Below, piece by piece: positions 29,774 through 38,591 of a DNA stretch of 62,982 bases. Within the stretch, counting starts at the first letter, position 1, and every line of letters begins with the position of its first letter. Below the pieces are notes generated by a model. The model made no database searches and was not told where the DNA came from. It saw only the letters and a list, made by a program, of their open reading frames with translations. The translations under genes were made by a program, and so were the position numbers. This DNA is from Candidatus Sumerlaeota bacterium (lineage in GTDB: Bacteria; Bacillota; SLNR01): assembly GCA_007132905.1 (NCBI GenBank), contig SLNR01000033.1:1-62982 (forward strand), read 5' to 3'.

Positions 29774-31164
29774 AGAAAAGGACACCGATGTCTGAGAGAG
29801 ATCCCAAGAGCAGAAAAGAAAGTTTTTCTGAAGTTGGCTTAGGCTATACAAAAGAAGAAGCTCAAAAAGAAGCGGCTCGTTGTCTGCAGTGCAAAAATCC
29901 CACCTGTGTGGATGGCTGTCCCGTGGCAGTAGATATTCCCAATTTCATTTATTCGATCAAAGAAGGTGACTTCCAAGAGGCCATCAAGCACATAAAAAAG
30001 ACCAACAATCTGCCGGCGGTCTGCGGTCGTGTTTGCCCTCAGGAGAACCAGTGTGAGAAGGAATGTGTGCTGGCAAAAACCGGCGAACCCATTGCCATTG
30101 GGCGCTTAGAGAGGTTTGCCGCACAGCAAGAAATACAAAAGGACACAGATACAAAAAAGAGAAAGCTGCAAGGTCCGAAAGTTGCTGTGATCGGATCCGG
30201 CCCTGCCGGTTTGACTGCTGCGGGGGATCTTGCTAAATACGGGTATCGGGTTACTATCTTTGAAGCGCTCCACGAACCGGGTGGGGTGTTAAGCTATGGA
30301 ATCCCTGAATTTCGCCTGCCAAAAGACATTGTAAAGCAGGAGGTTGATTACATTTGCTCGCTGGGAGTGGAACTGGTAACAGACATGGTGATAGGAAAAT
30401 CTCTTACCATTGAAGATCTGTTCGAGCAAGGTTTTGAAGCGTTGTTTATTGGTACCGGAGCGGGACTGCCGAATTTTCTTGGCATACCGGGAGAGAACTT
30501 AAACGGGGTCTATTCTGCGAATGAATTTTTAACAAGGGTGAATTTGATGAAAGGGTACGAGTTTCCGGCTTCAGATACACCCGTTCTTTTGGGTTCCCAA
30601 GTGGCCGTAGTTGGCGGTGGGAATGTAGCAATGGATTCTGCGCGCTGTGCCCTGCGTATGGGGGCTGAGTCGGTGAACATTGTCTATCGTCGTTCAGAAG
30701 AAGAACTCCCTGCTAGGAGGGAAGAAGTGGAGCATGCAAAAGAAGAAGGGATTGATTTTCTTTTTCTAACGAATCCTGTATCTCTGCATGGCGATGATGA
30801 CAATTGGATCGAGACGATGCGCTGTATTAAGATGGAATTGGGAGAACCGGATGACTCAGGCCGCAGGCGTCCTATTCCCATCCCGGATTCTGAGTTTAAT
30901 ATAAGTGTTGATTTAGCTGTCATAGCGATCGGGCAGAGTCCCAATCCTTTGATTTTTGAATACACGCCGGGCCTTAAAAAAACGAAAAGAGGCGGGCTAG
31001 CCGCTGATGAAAAGGGAAAGACATCACTGCCCTATGTCTATGCCGGTGGTGATATTGTTACAGGAGCCGCTACTGTGATTTTAGCAATGGGTGCCGGGAA
31101 AGAAGCAGCTAAAGCGATTCATCATATGTTTCAGGAGAAAAAGAGCAATGACAAGGGGGAGTAA
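29764..31164 (+). CDS. NfnB/SudA-like, GltD-type NADPH-dependent oxidoreductase subunit
   Basis: CLQCKNPTCVDGCPV, CGRVCPQENQCEKECV, GSGPAGLTAAGDLAKYGY, GGGNVAMDSARCALRMGA; overlaps the preceding gene. Confidence 0.92.
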   Translation: MPVKKRTPMSERDPKSRKESFSEVGLGYTKEEAQKEAARCLQCKNPTCVDGCPVAVDIPNFIYSIKEGDFQEAIKHIKKTNNLPAVCGRVCPQENQCEKECVLAKTGEPIAIGRLERFAAQQEIQKDTDTKKRKLQGPKVAVIGSGPAGLTAAGDLAKYGYRVTIFEALHEPGGVLSYGIPEFRLPKDIVKQEVDYICSLGVELVTDMVIGKSLTIEDLFEQGFEALFIGTGAGLPNFLGIPGENLNGVYSANEFLTRVNLMKGYEFPASDTPVLLGSQVAVVGGGNVAMDSARCALRMGAESVNIVYRRSEEELPARREEVEHAKEEGIDFLFLTNPVSLHGDDDNWIETMRCIKMELGEPDDSGRRRPIPIPDSEFNISVDLAVIAIGQSPNPLIFEYTPGLKKTKRGGLAADEKGKTSLPYVYAGGDIVTGAATVILAMGAGKEAAKAIHHMFQEKKSNDKGE

Positions 31165-31166
31165 GG

Positions 31167-32129
31167 ATGCCGCTGTGCAAAAATGATGGCTTGGAAATGT
31201 ACAAAAGAATGCTCCGCATAAGGCTTTTTGAAGAAAAAGCTGTACAGCTATTTCAGGAAGGAAGCATGCCCGGACGTGTTTTCCCGTGCACGGGTGAAGA
31301 AGCTGTTTCAGCAGGTGTAAGCATGCATCTCGATGATCATGATTATATTACCAGTACCCATCGGCCCAATGGGCATCTAATTGCAAAAGGGATATCATTG
31401 AAAGAAATGATGGCGGAGCTTTTTGGAAAGAATGAAGGAAGCTGTGCAGGCAAAGGAGGCCCAATGCATATTGCCGATATTGAAAAAGGCATCCTTGGTG
31501 CCAATGGCATTGTTGGTGGGGGATTTCCTATTGCGGTCGGGGCAGCTTTTGCCCATCACTATAAAAAGCAAAGGGGAGTTGCCGTTTGTTATTTCGGTGA
31601 TGGCGCAACCAATCAAGGGACCTTCCATGAAGCGTTAAATCTTGCGTCCATATGGTCGCTCCCGGTCATTTTTGTCTGCGAAAATAACAGTTACGGCATG
31701 TCTATGAAGCAAGAAGACCACCAGAGAATTGCAGACATTGTCGAGAGAGCTCCTGCCTATCGCATTCCCGCAGAGATTGTTGACGGCAATGATGCGGCAG
31801 CTGTTTTTGAGCAGGCAGGCAAAGCAGTCAAAAAAGCACGTGAAGGAGAAGGTCCTTGTTTTTTAGAGTGCAAAACTTATCGAAAAACAGGACATTCAGC
31901 TGAGGATCAGCAGGCCTACCGTCCTGAAAACGAACTGTCCCAATGGCAGAGCAAAGATCCGATTCAGCGCTTATCACGATTACTGCAGGAAGAAGAAGAG
32001 GTTCAATCAAATGAGTTGTTGATGGTGGAGCAGGAAATAAAAAGAGAGATAGAGGAAGCAGTTGAATTTGCTTATGAAAGTGCTTCTCCTCAGCCTGGCG
32101 ATGCTTTGCTCCATGCGTTTTGCAGATAG
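31167..32129 (+). CDS. TPP-dependent 2-oxoacid/acetoin dehydrogenase E1 alpha
   Basis: GKGGPMHIADIEKGILGANGIVGGGFPIAVGAA, GDGATNQGTFHEALNLASIWSLPVIFVCENNSYGMS. Confidence 0.92.
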   Translation: MPLCKNDGLEMYKRMLRIRLFEEKAVQLFQEGSMPGRVFPCTGEEAVSAGVSMHLDDHDYITSTHRPNGHLIAKGISLKEMMAELFGKNEGSCAGKGGPMHIADIEKGILGANGIVGGGFPIAVGAAFAHHYKKQRGVAVCYFGDGATNQGTFHEALNLASIWSLPVIFVCENNSYGMSMKQEDHQRIADIVERAPAYRIPAEIVDGNDAAAVFEQAGKAVKKAREGEGPCFLECKTYRKTGHSAEDQQAYRPENELSQWQSKDPIQRLSRLLQEEEEVQSNELLMVEQEIKREIEEAVEFAYESASPQPGDALLHAFCR

Positions 32130-32150
32130 AGGGATAAAGGAGGCGAAAAA

Positions 32151-33119
32151 ATGGGCAGTAAAACATTTGCGGAAGCTTTAAATGACGGGCTTCGCGAAGA
32201 GATGCAAAAACATGAAGAAGTTTTTGTGGCCGGAGAAGAAGTGGGCCTATCTGGTGGTATCTATGGAGTGACCAAGGGTCTGCAGGAAGAATTCGGAGTG
32301 GGCAGAGTCAAAGATATGCCCATATCAGAATCGGCTATTGTCGGGCTGGCAGTGGGGGCAGCAGCTGCAGGGCTACGACCCGTAATCGAAATCATGTACC
32401 AGGATTTCATGGCAGTTTGTATGGACCAGATTGTTAATCAAGCGGCAAAAATGACATACATGTCCGGAGGAAAGATATGTCTTCCCCTGGTTATCCGTAC
32501 TCAATGCGGAATTGGAAAGCATCAAGCAGCTCAACATTCTCAAAGCCTGGAAGCTTGGTTTGCGCACATACCTGGGTTAAAAGTAGTTATGCCTTCAAAT
32601 CCCAGCGATGCAAAGAATCTTTTGAGAGCAGCCATTCATGATAATAATCCGGTGATCTTTATTGAACATAAAATGCTCTACCCGCAAAAAGGCTTAGTCA
32701 CAGAAGAGACCGTCGAAATTGGCAAAGCGGCCGTCGTCAAAGAAGGTAGCGATGTTACTATTGTAAGTTATTCATGGATGATAGAAAAAGCAATGAAAGC
32801 TGCAGAAAAGCTAGAAGAAAAAAATATCCAGTGCGAAATTATCGATCTAAGGACAATCAAGCCTTATGATGAAGAGGCTGTATTGTCTTCTGTGGAGAAA
32901 ACGGGCCGACTTTTGATTGTTCATGAAGCGGTGAAAACAGGGGGTTTTGGGTCAAATGTTGCGGCCGATGTGGCAGAGAAGGCTTTTTATTCATTAAGGA
33001 AGCCCATAAGGAGAATCACAGCTTTGGATACTCCTGTACCTTTTAGTCCGGTGATGGAGGAATTTTACACTCCAAATGTCGAAAGTATCATTAGCGTTGT
33101 TAAGGAATTGACAGTTTAA
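32151..33119 (+). CDS. 2-oxoacid/acetoin dehydrogenase E1 beta
   Basis: EEVGLSGGIYGVTKGLQEEFG, QHSQSLEAWFAHIPGLKVVMPSNPSDAKNLL, ALDTPVPFSPVMEEFY. Confidence 0.92.
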   Translation: MGSKTFAEALNDGLREEMQKHEEVFVAGEEVGLSGGIYGVTKGLQEEFGVGRVKDMPISESAIVGLAVGAAAAGLRPVIEIMYQDFMAVCMDQIVNQAAKMTYMSGGKICLPLVIRTQCGIGKHQAAQHSQSLEAWFAHIPGLKVVMPSNPSDAKNLLRAAIHDNNPVIFIEHKMLYPQKGLVTEETVEIGKAAVVKEGSDVTIVSYSWMIEKAMKAAEKLEEKNIQCEIIDLRTIKPYDEEAVLSSVEKTGRLLIVHEAVKTGGFGSNVAADVAEKAFYSLRKPIRRITALDTPVPFSPVMEEFYTPNVESIISVVKELTV

Positions 33120-33133
33120 GGGGGGGGTTTCCA

Positions 33134-33904
33134 TTGAAGAATCGGTTGAGAGAAATGATGGAGAAGGGCAGTTGTGTTTTCGGCACATTTTTGGGGACAC
33201 CAGATCCGTCTGTTGCGGAACTTTTGGGGCATGCAGGATTTGACTATTTGATACTTGATATGGAACATGGACCCTTGGATACTGTGACCGCAGAAAATCT
33301 GATGAGAGCAGCAGACGCATCGGATACAGTGCCTGTGGTCAGAGTAACACAGAACAATCCTTCTCTTATTCTTCGTGCTCTTGACAGCGGAGCATTGGGA
33401 GTGGTGGTTCCTCAGGTAAATAATTATGAAAGTGCAGTAAACGTCGGGGAAGCTTCGAAGTATGGTCCTGATGGTTTCAGAGGTATGGCTTTAGGGACAA
33501 GGGCAACAAAATATGGCATCATGGGAAAAGATGAATACCTTGCATTTGCCAAAGAGGAACCCCTTGTTATCGTTCAATGCGAGACACAAGAAAGTGTCGA
33601 CAATCTAGAAGAAATCGTGACCGCTCCCTTTATTGACATGATTTTCATCGGACCCACGGATCTTTCCCAGTCAATGGGATACCCGGCGGATATTGATCAT
33701 CCAAAGGTACAAAAGACCATTCATGAGATCGTGCAAATCACTAAAGAAGCAGGCCTTTATGTAGGAATATTTGTTAGGACTATCGAAGAGGCAAAGCACT
33801 GGGCTGATAAAGGCGTTCAGTTTATTGCCTTAGGCGGTGACAAAGGATTTTTATTCCGCGCCTGCAAGGAGGCAGTAACGGAATTAGCAAAGATTAATCA
33901 ATAG
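33134..33904 (+). CDS. HpcH/HpaI-family aldolase
   Basis: DYLILDMEHGPLD, GALGVVVPQVN, QCETQESVDNLEEI, FIGPTDLSQSMGYP. Confidence 0.92.
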   Translation: MKNRLREMMEKGSCVFGTFLGTPDPSVAELLGHAGFDYLILDMEHGPLDTVTAENLMRAADASDTVPVVRVTQNNPSLILRALDSGALGVVVPQVNNYESAVNVGEASKYGPDGFRGMALGTRATKYGIMGKDEYLAFAKEEPLVIVQCETQESVDNLEEIVTAPFIDMIFIGPTDLSQSMGYPADIDHPKVQKTIHEIVQITKEAGLYVGIFVRTIEEAKHWADKGVQFIALGGDKGFLFRACKEAVTELAKINQ

Positions 33905-33923
33905 ACTGTTTTACATTCGAATA

Positions 33924-33963
33924 CCTCGAAAACCCCGGTCTATAGATCGGGGTTTTTTCGAGG
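33924..33963 (+). terminator. Rho-independent terminator
   Basis: CCTCGAAaACCCCG-gtctatagat-CGGGGTTTTTTCGAGG. Confidence 0.85.
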
Positions 33964-34076
33964 GCAATCAACGATTGAATGAGATTTTAGGAAAGTCTTT
34001 TGTATAGATTGAATACACAGGTGAATTTATGGTATTCTAAGATTAGTAATATGTCGATGATGTAGGGGGGGGGAAC

Positions 34077-35105
34077 ATGAAAAAAATCGGAATCCCCAGG
34101 ACCTTGGCGTACTTCTCTTATTTTCCGGTTTGGGAAGCTTTTTTCAAAGAGATAGGAGTTCAGGTAGTTGTTTCGGATTCAACGAACAAAGAAATTGTCA
34201 ATGAAGGCATCAAGCAGACCGTAACCGATGCTTGTATTCCAATTAAAATTTTTCATGGTCATGTAATGAATCTTAAAGGCCGTGTAGATTATCTATTCAT
34301 TCCTCGTATGGTTAGTTTGAATAATGCAACTACGTACTGCCCAAAATTTCTTGGACTCCCCGAGATGGTGAAAAGTTCTATTGATGGACTTCCTCCAATC
34401 ATCGATACGCGTGTCGATCTGAAAAAGGGAAGATACGAATTGTGGAAGATTAGCTATCGGGTCGGGCGCCTATTTACTCGCAACGGATGGCAAATTTTGA
34501 AAGCTTACCGAAAAGCGACTAAGGCTTTTCATCGGTTTAGGCGTTTGATTGAAGCTGGCACTTTTCCTGAAGAAGCAATCAAAATTGTCAGTGAGAAAAA
34601 AGGATTCCCGCTGATTCACGAAAAACAAGAAAAAAGCGGCATGAGAATTGCCTTGCTAGGATATCCTTACGAAATATATGATGGCTTTTTGAATCTTAAT
34701 TTAATTGAGAAGCTTCAAAACATGGGTGTATCCATTGTAACGGCTGACATGATTCCAGACCAAGTGCTCGGAAGACAATCGAGAAAAATCCCTAAAGAAA
34801 TGTTTTGGACTTTTAGCGATCAAGCGTTAAAAGCCGCTTTATATTTCATCGAACAGGGTAGTGTGGATGGGTTGATTCATGTAACAGCCTTTGGCTGCGG
34901 ACCTGATTCCATGGTTGACCGATATATCGAACTTGAGATTAAAAAGAAAAAAGAGATTCCCTATATGTCGATTATGATCGACGAGCACTCAGCTGAAGCG
35001 GGCATGATTACTCGGATTGAAGCCTTTGTGGATATGATAAAGAGAAGGAGGGAAGGCAATGAAGATAGCATACCCTTATCTAGGGCCGACTCCACTTCCG
35101 TTTAA
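34077..35105 (+). CDS. DUF2229 / acyl-CoA dehydratase activase-related protein (1)
   Basis: KIGIPRTLAYFSYFPVWEAFFKEIGVQVVVSDSTN; TAFGCGPDSMVDRYIE; MIDEHSAEAGMITRIEAFVDM. Confidence 0.85.
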   Translation: MKKIGIPRTLAYFSYFPVWEAFFKEIGVQVVVSDSTNKEIVNEGIKQTVTDACIPIKIFHGHVMNLKGRVDYLFIPRMVSLNNATTYCPKFLGLPEMVKSSIDGLPPIIDTRVDLKKGRYELWKISYRVGRLFTRNGWQILKAYRKATKAFHRFRRLIEAGTFPEEAIKIVSEKKGFPLIHEKQEKSGMRIALLGYPYEIYDGFLNLNLIEKLQNMGVSIVTADMIPDQVLGRQSRKIPKEMFWTFSDQALKAALYFIEQGSVDGLIHVTAFGCGPDSMVDRYIELEIKKKKEIPYMSIMIDEHSAEAGMITRIEAFVDMIKRRREGNEDSIPLSRADSTSV

Positions 35106-36156
35106 AAGTATGCTCGAGACCTTTGGAAATGAAGTAGTTGTTCCACCTAGACCTAGTAAACGGACTTTGGATATTGGAGTGAAGCATGCACCAGAGTTTG
35201 CTTGTCTTCCCTTTAAAATTGTTTTGGGTACTTTTATTGAATGTTTAGAAATGGGTGCTGATACACTTATCACTTCCGGAGGAGTTGGGCCCTGCCGGGC
35301 TGGGCAGTATGCTCCACTGCAAGAAAAAATCCTGAAAGATATAGGTTATGATTTTGATATGCTGATATTTGAACCACCAAGCAAGGATTTAAAAGGGATC
35401 ATCAAGAACGTCAGATATTTGAGTAAAGGAACACCCGGGTTGGTTATTTTTCGTCAGATTCAGTTGCTTTGGCAGAAAATAAAGCTTTTGGATGACCTTG
35501 AAAGAAAATCACACCAGATTAGAGCAAGAGAAGTAGAAAAGGGGAAGACATCGGATGTCTACAAGGACCAAATTAACAAGGTCTTTGAAGCAAATTCCGT
35601 CAGAGAAGTGAATTTGTTAAAAAAAGAAACAATGGAAGAGATGGACTCGATTCCCTTAGATCTAGACAGAACAGTAGTGAAGGTCGGAATTGTCGGCGAA
35701 ATTTATGTTGTTTTAGAACCGGCTTCAAATTTAGAAATCGAAGAAAGCCTCGGTGAGATGGGAGCGGTAATTGACCGCTCTATGTTCATAACCGGATGGA
35801 CAAAATCGAATGCCATCCTTGATGCTGTTCATATGGCAGGAGAAGCCGATATTAAAAAGGCGGCCGAACCATATTTGCCCGAGATGATAGGGGGGCATGG
35901 GCAGGACTCGGTCGGTCACACCATTCTTTATGCGGAACAGGATTTTGACGGGGTCATTCAGCTAGCTCCATTTACTTGTATTCCTGAGATTGTGGCAAAA
36001 AGTATTCTTACCAAAATAAGTGCGGAATATGATATCCCTGTTCTCACCTTCTTTTTGGACGAGCAAACAGGAAAAGCAGGTATGCAGACCAGGCTAGAAG
36101 CATTTGTCGATTTACTAATCCGTAAAAGGGAAAAAAAGGAGGCAGCCGCTGGATGA
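35059..36156 (+). CDS. DUF2229 / acyl-CoA dehydratase activase-related protein (2)
   Basis: MKIAYPYLGPTPLPFKSMLETFGNEVVVPPRPSKRT; LDEQTGKAGMQTRLEAFVDLLIR; overlaps the preceding gene. Confidence 0.82.
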   Translation: MKIAYPYLGPTPLPFKSMLETFGNEVVVPPRPSKRTLDIGVKHAPEFACLPFKIVLGTFIECLEMGADTLITSGGVGPCRAGQYAPLQEKILKDIGYDFDMLIFEPPSKDLKGIIKNVRYLSKGTPGLVIFRQIQLLWQKIKLLDDLERKSHQIRAREVEKGKTSDVYKDQINKVFEANSVREVNLLKKETMEEMDSIPLDLDRTVVKVGIVGEIYVVLEPASNLEIEESLGEMGAVIDRSMFITGWTKSNAILDAVHMAGEADIKKAAEPYLPEMIGGHGQDSVGHTILYAEQDFDGVIQLAPFTCIPEIVAKSILTKISAEYDIPVLTFFLDEQTGKAGMQTRLEAFVDLLIRKREKKEAAAG

Positions 36157-37106
36157 ACAGTTTCCTCGGCGTTGATGTTGGTTCGGTTAGTACAAATTTT
36201 GCTGTGATTGATGAAAATGGAAAGATATTAGAGAACACTTATATGAGAACAAGGGGGCAGCCCATCAAAGTTGTTCAAGAAGGAATCAAAGAGCTAGGTG
36301 AAAAATTGGATCCTGCCATTACCATCAGCGGAGTTGGCGCAACGGGAAGTGCTAGGTATCTTTCCGCTGCTGTTGTGGGCGCCGACTGCGTAAAAAACGA
36401 AATCACCGCACACGCAGTTGCAGCACTGCACGTGGTTCCAGATGTACATACCGTTTTAGAGATTGGCGGACAAGATTCCAAAATTATTGTGCTGCAAAAC
36501 GGAATTGTATCTGATTTTGCCATGAATACTGTTTGTGCCGCGGGAACGGGTTCATTTTTGGATCACCAATCAGAACGGCTGGGCATACCTATTGAAGAAT
36601 TTGGTGAAATTGCCTTAAAATCAGAAAACCCTGTCCGCATTGCCGGAAGGTGCTCGGTGTTTGCAGAATCCGATATGATTCATAAGCAGCAGTTAGGCTA
36701 TAAGATCGAAGATATTCTCAGAGGGTTATGTGATGCGTTGGTTCGAAACTACCTGAACAATGTTGCGAAAGGAAAGGCTATTGCGAGCCCGGTTGTTTTT
36801 CAAGGCGGCGTGGCTGCGAATCGAGGTATCCGAGAGGCTTTTCGGGACGAATTGGAATTAGACGTGGTAGTTCCGGAATATTATTCGGTGATGGGGGCTA
36901 TCGGAGCAGCTTTGTTAGCAAAAGAAGAAGTTGCCAAGACCGGTGACACGAATTTTAGGGGCTTTGATTTAGTGGGAATTGATTACCAGGCAAGTAGTTT
37001 TGAATGCAAACGCTGCCCGAATCATTGCGAAGTAGTGGAGATCCATATGGAAGGGGAGGTCATTGGCAGATGGGGGGCGCGATGTTCTCGTTGGGATGTA
37101 GTTTAG
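36153..37106 (+). CDS. BadF/BadG/HgdC-type acyl-CoA dehydratase activase (ASKHA ATPase)
   Basis: FLGVDVGSVSTNFAVID, EIGGQDSKIIVL, NTVCAAGTGSFLDHQ, FQGGVAANRGI. Confidence 0.92.
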   Translation: MNSFLGVDVGSVSTNFAVIDENGKILENTYMRTRGQPIKVVQEGIKELGEKLDPAITISGVGATGSARYLSAAVVGADCVKNEITAHAVAALHVVPDVHTVLEIGGQDSKIIVLQNGIVSDFAMNTVCAAGTGSFLDHQSERLGIPIEEFGEIALKSENPVRIAGRCSVFAESDMIHKQQLGYKIEDILRGLCDALVRNYLNNVAKGKAIASPVVFQGGVAANRGIREAFRDELELDVVVPEYYSVMGAIGAALLAKEEVAKTGDTNFRGFDLVGIDYQASSFECKRCPNHCEVVEIHMEGEVIGRWGARCSRWDVV

Positions 37107-37352
37107 AGAAGCTTTACTTTTGTTTTGGCGATAATCTTAATCGGCAAAACAAGATTTTGTTTGGTGGAGTTCAATACAGTCGCAATGGGACTTAAGTTTA
37201 GGTCATAGATCGTCGGCCAAAAAGGTATAAAGTGAATTGTCTTAATATTAGTATTTTTATCTCCAAGCAGGATATCTTTTGTAAACATAGAAGTATAGCA
37301 AGTGATTTAAAGAATAGTTCACTGCGCCATTCTTATAATAAATCTAGTAAAA

Positions 37353-37408
37353 GTCTACCAAAGGATTTTAAGCACAGCGTGCTGCTGGAAAATCTTTAGG
37401 AACTAGAC
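37353..37408. other. Long imperfect inverted repeat in an intergenic region
   Basis: GTCTA / AAAGGATTTT / AGCAC...GTGCT / AAAATCTTT / TAGAC nested pairings. Confidence 0.5.
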
Positions 37409-37476
37409 AACAAGGTTAGTTTTTTTCACGTTAGCGCAGAAAGTCATTTTTTCAATATTCAGTCTCTTAAAAAAAA

Positions 37477-37537
37477 CTTTCTGGGCCGGAGGCTATAGAG
37501 TAGAAATTTTCTACCGGGCTCATATTCAAAGAAAGGA
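37477..37537 (+). promoter_or_regulatory. Candidate structured 5' leader overlapping the SD of the 37546 gene
   Basis: CTTTCT..AGAAAG outer pairing (3' strand overlaps SD AAAGGA), inner CCGG/CCGG and TAGAA/TTCTA. Confidence 0.35.
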
Positions 37538-37545
37538 TGATGTAG

Positions 37546-38304
37546 ATGTTTTCTGATCGACGTGTGGAGATTTTCATCGGAGCATTTGGAAGCGGAAAAA
37601 CAGAGATCGCCATTAACTATGCTTTGGCTTTGAGACAAGCGAATCAAGAAGTCATTTTTTCGGATTTAGATGTAGTAACCCCTTATTTCCGATCGCGGGA
37701 GGCAAGGGCTGAGCTTGAAGAACAGGGCATTGAAGTGGTTGCCCCGCCTTCTGGGTCTGATAGCCCGGCTGTTCCAGCCGGTGTGCTAAGGGCAATTCAA
37801 GATTCCGGCACAAAGAAAGTGGTATTGGATGTAGGAGGAGACAAGTTGGGGGCCATTGCTTTGGGTCAATACCAACCGATTCTCGCAGAAGACACGTACG
37901 CATTTAACTTTGTAATCAACACCAAGCGTCCTTTTACTAGTACAGAAGAAGGAATCAAGAATACTGTAAGCGAAATAGAAAGAGCGTCCCGTATGAAAGC
38001 TACTGCGTTTATCAACAACACGAATCTTGGACCTGAAACGACTCTAGATGATGTCAGAGAAGGGGAAGAGATCATCCGCAAAGTGAGCAGCTCCCTTGAC
38101 TTGCCGATTCGATTTACAGCAGTTACAGATTCAATCGCAGATGAAATAAAACCTGGGGATTTCGATATGCCGGTGTTTCTCTTAGACCTTTTTATGGTTC
38201 CCTCTTGGTTAGACGGCGGATACGATGGGGTTACAAGAACGGGCAACAAGGGAGGAAAATACAAAGCAGCTCTTAAAAAAGACTATTGGTTGAATAATGA
38301 ATAA
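37546..38304 (+). CDS. P-loop ATP-binding protein of unknown function, upstream of the VOR genes
   Basis: GAFGSGKTEIAINYALAL Walker A; VVLDVGGDKLGA Walker B-like; FINNTNLG. Confidence 0.7.
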   Translation: MFSDRRVEIFIGAFGSGKTEIAINYALALRQANQEVIFSDLDVVTPYFRSREARAELEEQGIEVVAPPSGSDSPAVPAGVLRAIQDSGTKKVVLDVGGDKLGAIALGQYQPILAEDTYAFNFVINTKRPFTSTEEGIKNTVSEIERASRMKATAFINNTNLGPETTLDDVREGEEIIRKVSSSLDLPIRFTAVTDSIADEIKPGDFDMPVFLLDLFMVPSWLDGGYDGVTRTGNKGGKYKAALKKDYWLNNE

Positions 38305-38356
38305 TAGATAAACATTCTCTACTGAGTTTTAAAATTGAAAAGAAAGGAGGATCAAC

Positions 38357-38560
38357 ATGCCGAGACCTGAAATCAATGAGGAAAGGTGCAAGGGGTGTGA
38401 ACTCTGCACCACTGTTTGCCCGGTGGATATCTTGGCCCTGGCTGAGAAGATCAATGCCGCTGGATATCACCCAGCAGAATGCATTGATGAGGAAAAGTGC
38501 ATTGCATGTGGTTTTTGCGCTCAGATGTGCCCCGATAGTTGTATTGAAGTGTATAAGTAA
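38357..38560 (+). CDS. 2x[4Fe-4S] ferredoxin subunit of 2-oxoacid:ferredoxin oxidoreductase
   Basis: CKGCELCTTVCPVDIL and CIACGFCAQMCPDSCIE. Confidence 0.92.
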   Translation: MPRPEINEERCKGCELCTTVCPVDILALAEKINAAGYHPAECIDEEKCIACGFCAQMCPDSCIEVYK

Positions 38561-38591
38561 TTAATTTACAAAGAAGGGAGAGATTAAAGAG

